Shown piece after piece: positions 13,944 through 17,015 of a DNA stretch of 17,015 bases (position 1 is its first letter; every line of letters begins with the position of its first letter). This DNA comes from an uncultured Bacilli bacterium (GTDB lineage Bacteria; Bacillota_I; Bacilli_A; ML615J-28; CAG-698). Location of the stretch: NCBI GenBank assembly GCA_947627395.1, contig CANQVW010000018.1, positions 1-17,015 of the forward strand, read 5' to 3'. A model generated the notes under the pieces. It saw nothing but the letters and a program-made list of their open reading frames with translations, was not told the DNA's origin and did not search any database. The translations under genes were made by a program, and so were the position numbers.

Positions 13944-15852
13944 AGTCACTCCAACCCTTCCTATAGGACGTGGACCAGGTCGTGGAGCAGGTAGAGGAAT
14001 GCCGATTGAAAAACCCAAGAATGCGAAGGAAACCTTACGTAAATTAATGAAATATATTTCATATAAAAAGAAATTATTTATTTCTTTAATGATTGTGATG
14101 TTTTTTGTAACTTTACTCAACTTGTTTTCTCCAGTTTTACAGTCTTCCGCCATCGATGCTATTACTCCAATCGGATCTGAAGGAGCTAAAATTGGAATAT
14201 TACAACACCTTGTTGGAAAAATTATTCATGAAGATTATTTTACATCTACTGGACAAATGAATCATCATTTTTTTATTCCTTTTTTAGTTATGTTAGGTAT
14301 ATGTTATTTGTTTTCAGCAGGGTTATCTTATTTCCAACAAAGAATAGCTGCTAAATTATCACAAGAAACAGTTCGTAAAATGCGTAATGATTTGTTTGAA
14401 AAATTTGCGAAATTACCGATTCAATTTATTGATACTCATGCTCATGGAGATTTAATGTCACGTATGACCAATGATGTGGAAAATGTTTCTAATGTTATTT
14501 CTCAATCCATTGGATCTTTAATCTCTGGTGTTATGACGATTATTGGAACTTTAATCATTATGTTTATTTATAACTGGTTACTTGCTTTAGTTACCATATT
14601 TGTAACCTGTATTACCATTACGTTATCTAGATTACTAACGAGAAGAATGTCTAAATATTTTAGAAAAAGATCTAAATTATTGGGTGAATTAAATGGACAT
14701 GTGGAAGAAATGGTAACGGGATATAAAACAGTGCAAGCTTATTCTAAAGAACAAATGGTAGAAGAAGAGTTTAATACATTATCCAAAAAATATACAAAAG
14801 TATCTATCATTGGAGAAATTTGGGGAGGATCCATGGGACCTGTCATGAATTTCTTTGGCAATTTAACCTACCTTTTCATTGCTATTGTTGGTGCACTTGT
14901 CTTAATTTATCATCCACTTGGAATGATGATCTCAGTCGGTACAATTGCTTTATTCTTGTCATCTGCTAAGCAATTCTCAAGACCTATCAATGAAATCGCG
15001 AATTTATTTGGGCAAATTCTAAATGCTATGGCAGGAGCAGAAAGAATCTTTGAAATTCTAGATGCTAAAGATGAAATCGATGAAGGAACTAAAACTATTG
15101 ATGAAAATAACTTTGCGGGAAATATTTCTTTCAAAAATATTGATTTTTCCTATGTGGAAGGACAAAGAATTTTAAAGAACTTTTCTTTAGAAGTTAAAAA
15201 AGGTGAAAAAATAGCTTTAGTTGGTGCAACAGGAAGTGGTAAAACCACCATCGTGAATTTATTGATGAGATTTTATGAAGTGGATTCAGGTAGTATTCAA
15301 ATTGATGGAGTAGATATTCGAGATATTTCAAAAGATGAACTTCGTCATGCGATTGCTATTGTTTTACAAGATACTGTACTATTTCAAGACACTATTGAAA
15401 AAAATATTAAATATGGTCGTTTAGATGCTACCTTTGAAGAAATGAAAGATGCTGCAATTTTAAGCAATGCCAATTACTTCATTCGCAAATTACCGAATCG
15501 TTATGATACGATGTTAACAGAGGGGGGAAGTAATTTATCGCAAGGACAAAGACAATTATTATCTATTGCAAGAGCTGTACTAGCCAATCCAAAAATATTG
15601 ATCTTAGATGAAGCAACATCAAGTGTGGATACACGTACAGAAAAGAATTTACAAGATGCCATGAGTAATTTAATGAAAAATAGAACAAGTCTAATTATTG
15701 CCCATCGTTTATCTACTATCCAAGATGCGGATAAAATTGTGGTTATTGATCATGGTGAAATCCTTGAAATTGGAAATCACAAAGAATTATTGAAAAAACA
15801 AGGAAAGTACTATGAACTTTATATGACACAATTTGCGGGAAAAGCAATATAA
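13924..15852 (+). CDS. Heterodimeric ABC exporter subunit with catalytic site (BmrD/TM288-like)
   Basis: A 642-residue partner half-transporter. After a Gly/Arg-rich N-terminal tail (LPIGRGPGRGAGRG) come six membrane helices (about residues 50-350) and a nucleotide-binding domain (about 395-635). Walker A GATGSGKTT (K440), Walker B LDEATSSVD with catalytic Glu (E563) and switch His (AHR, H594) are canonical. The signature is LSQGQ (538-542), a variant often seen in this subunit, which faces the degenerate site formed with the other protein. The start at 13924 is chosen because AAGGTGA lies 5 bases before it; the in-frame GTG at 13915 and ATG at 13918 sit inside that ribosome site. It overlaps the preceding gene by 20 bases, so subunits should be made in equal amounts. 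Confidence 0.92.
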   Translation: MATQTNKVTPTLPIGRGPGRGAGRGMPIEKPKNAKETLRKLMKYISYKKKLFISLMIVMFFVTLLNLFSPVLQSSAIDAITPIGSEGAKIGILQHLVGKIIHEDYFTSTGQMNHHFFIPFLVMLGICYLFSAGLSYFQQRIAAKLSQETVRKMRNDLFEKFAKLPIQFIDTHAHGDLMSRMTNDVENVSNVISQSIGSLISGVMTIIGTLIIMFIYNWLLALVTIFVTCITITLSRLLTRRMSKYFRKRSKLLGELNGHVEEMVTGYKTVQAYSKEQMVEEEFNTLSKKYTKVSIIGEIWGGSMGPVMNFFGNLTYLFIAIVGALVLIYHPLGMMISVGTIALFLSSAKQFSRPINEIANLFGQILNAMAGAERIFEILDAKDEIDEGTKTIDENNFAGNISFKNIDFSYVEGQRILKNFSLEVKKGEKIALVGATGSGKTTIVNLLMRFYEVDSGSIQIDGVDIRDISKDELRHAIAIVLQDTVLFQDTIEKNIKYGRLDATFEEMKDAAILSNANYFIRKLPNRYDTMLTEGGSNLSQGQRQLLSIARAVLANPKILILDEATSSVDTRTEKNLQDAMSNLMKNRTSLIIAHRLSTIQDADKIVVIDHGEILEIGNHKELLKKQGKYYELYMTQFAGKAI

Positions 15853-15865
15853 ATATAATATTAAG

Positions 15866-15909
15866 AAAAGCTGTTAATTGACCTTATAAGTCTCTTAACA
15901 GCCTTTTTT
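15866..15909. terminator. Bidirectional terminator between ABC operon and MATE gene
   Basis: GCTGTTAA (15870-15877) pairs with TTAACAGC (15895-15902). It is preceded by AAAA and followed by C and TTTTTT, so both strands have a T-tract after the stem. It separates two convergent transcripts, and its last bases are the MATE stop codon. Confidence 0.82.
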
Positions 15910-17015
15910 AAACTTTTAGTTTCATCCATTTTAAATTCACAAAACGAACATTATTACATACACATCGAATGATTTGATCTACTAACATTCCAGCCCATGA
16001 ACCAAGTAAACCAAATTTAAGTGGATAACATAGAACATAAGCAAAAGCAGGACGAATGAAAGTAACACTAATAATAGAGTTTTTGGCAGTGTATTTTGTA
16101 TCCCCAGCTCCACGCAAAATCCCCGTTGTTACCCATTGTAAACTCTGAGGCAGCATAATAATAGAGGTATATATTATATAATCTCCAGCCTCTTGGACAA
16201 CAGACTCATCATTTGAAAAACATCTAGAAAGGGGATATCTAAATATAATAACCAATATCATTGTAAAAATTGCAATAGCAACACTTAATATTTGAGATAT
16301 TCTTCCATATGCAAAAGCTTTTTGCAAATCTTTTTCACCTAAAGCTCTTCCAACTAAAGCACCAGCACCAATGGCAAAACCATCTGTTATATTAAAACTC
16401 ATATTCATCATATTTGTAATAATAGAATTAACAGCAGTCGTATGTGTTCCTAAGCGATTCACAATCATTGCGATGATAAAGAATCCTACTCTCATAAATA
16501 GTTGTTCAATAAATGCAGCCATACTTACATTTAAAATATTCTTTAAAACAGGTTTAGATAATCTCCAATCATCTAAAAAGTGAATAGATAAAAATCCTTT
16601 CGCATGAAAAACAGAGAAAAAAGCTATCAAACAGGCTACCAAGTTTCCAATATCTGTAGCAATAGCAGCTCCCATAACTCCCATTTCTTTAAATCCTAAA
16701 TGACCTGTAATCATACAATAATTGAAAAACACATTAACAATATTCGAAACAACATTCGTCAATAAAGTGATGGTGGTTTTACCAATTGCTCTTTGTCCAG
16801 AACAAATGATTAAACGAATGTAATTAAAAATTAAACCTGCACTAACAAAACGAAAATAAGTTGTAGCAAAGTCGATTGTATCCTCTTGAGCTCCAACTAG
16901 CCATAGAAATGGTCTAGCAAAAACAATTGCTAATAGGGTAATCAGTATGGATACCATCATCCCAATAATTAATGTATGTCTTAGAACTTGGTTGGCAGAT
17001 TTTGGATCATTTTCA
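15908..17015 (-). CDS. MATE-family multidrug/Na+ (or H+) antiporter, N-terminus outside window
   Basis: Open on the minus strand to the window edge, giving 368 residues. The frame continues upstream of the Met codon at 16960 as ENDPKSANQVLRHTLIIG, which is family-like sequence, so the real start lies beyond 17015. It is an integral membrane protein with about nine or ten hydrophobic helices. Features typical of MATE exporters are FARPFLWLVGA after the second helix, FVSAGLIFNYIRLIICSGQRAIGKT, NIVNVFFNYCMI, GVMGAAIATDIGN, and a second-half GAGALVGRALGEKD. MATE proteins expel cationic drugs and metabolites by ion antiport. It is convergent with the ABC exporter operon and shares its terminator. 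Substrate and coupling ion cannot be told from this sequence. Confidence 0.88.
   Translation of the reverse strand, partial: ENDPKSANQVLRHTLIIGMMVSILITLLAIVFARPFLWLVGAQEDTIDFATTYFRFVSAGLIFNYIRLIICSGQRAIGKTTITLLTNVVSNIVNVFFNYCMITGHLGFKEMGVMGAAIATDIGNLVACLIAFFSVFHAKGFLSIHFLDDWRLSKPVLKNILNVSMAAFIEQLFMRVGFFIIAMIVNRLGTHTTAVNSIITNMMNMSFNITDGFAIGAGALVGRALGEKDLQKAFAYGRISQILSVAIAIFTMILVIIFRYPLSRCFSNDESVVQEAGDYIIYTSIIMLPQSLQWVTTGILRGAGDTKYTAKNSIISVTFIRPAFAYVLCYPLKFGLLGSWAGMLVDQIIRCVCNNVRFVNLKWMKLKV

Overview
The window is about 17 kb of AT-rich, low-GC bacterial DNA. It uses standard stop codons, including TGA as a stop, has strong AGGAGG-type ribosome binding sites, near-consensus sigma-A promoters and many intrinsic terminators. 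A cotJ spore-coat operon, an oxygen-sensitive class III ribonucleotide reductase and paired Firmicutes-type ABC exporters point to an anaerobic, spore-forming Bacillota. A gut lineage of the Erysipelotrichia/Coprobacillus kind is my best guess, but the genus is not determined by what I can see. No rRNA, tRNA, CRISPR array, intact insertion sequence or complete prophage gene was seen.

Layout. (1) 1-534: 3' end of a uridine-kinase-like nucleoside kinase, with a terminator. (2) 628-1588: two-gene cotJ operon, a short CotJA-CotJB fusion followed by the CotJC manganese catalase, ending in a long hairpin. (3) 1589-2781: a very AT-rich 1.2-kb gap with no intact known gene. It holds a truncated XRE-type regulator on the minus strand, an imperfect direct repeat, a stem-loop and possible tiny ORFs. 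(4) 2782-3444 (minus): PuuD-like class I glutamine amidotransferase, divergent from (5) 3677-6494: nrdD-nrdG, the anaerobic ribonucleotide reductase and its radical-SAM activase, behind a near-consensus promoter. (6) 6630-9152: SERCA-like P-type Ca2+ ATPase, convergent with (7) 9200-9691 (minus): coaD. (8) 9832-11580: a lone ABC exporter half-molecule with a strikingly degenerate nucleotide-binding domain, divergent from coaD. (9) 11680-15852: a MarR regulator followed by two overlapping ABC half-exporters that look like a heterodimeric multidrug pump of the BmrCD/TM287-TM288 kind. (10) 15908-17015 (minus): a MATE-family efflux protein that runs off the right edge.

How the genes work together. 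The right half is dominated by export: one odd ABC half-transporter, one MarR-controlled heterodimeric ABC pump and one MATE protein. The MarR operon has a perfect TTGACA-17-TATAAT promoter with a perfect 16-bp palindrome over its expected start site, which suggests autorepression relieved by a ligand. The nrdDG pair is translationally coupled and should supply dNTPs under anaerobiosis. CotJ proteins go into the spore coat.

I did not find a clearly new multi-gene system. The most unusual items are the degenerate stand-alone ABC protein at 9832-11580, the 24-bp palindrome between it and coaD, the compact CotJA-CotJB fusion, and the decayed segment at 1.6-2.8 kb.
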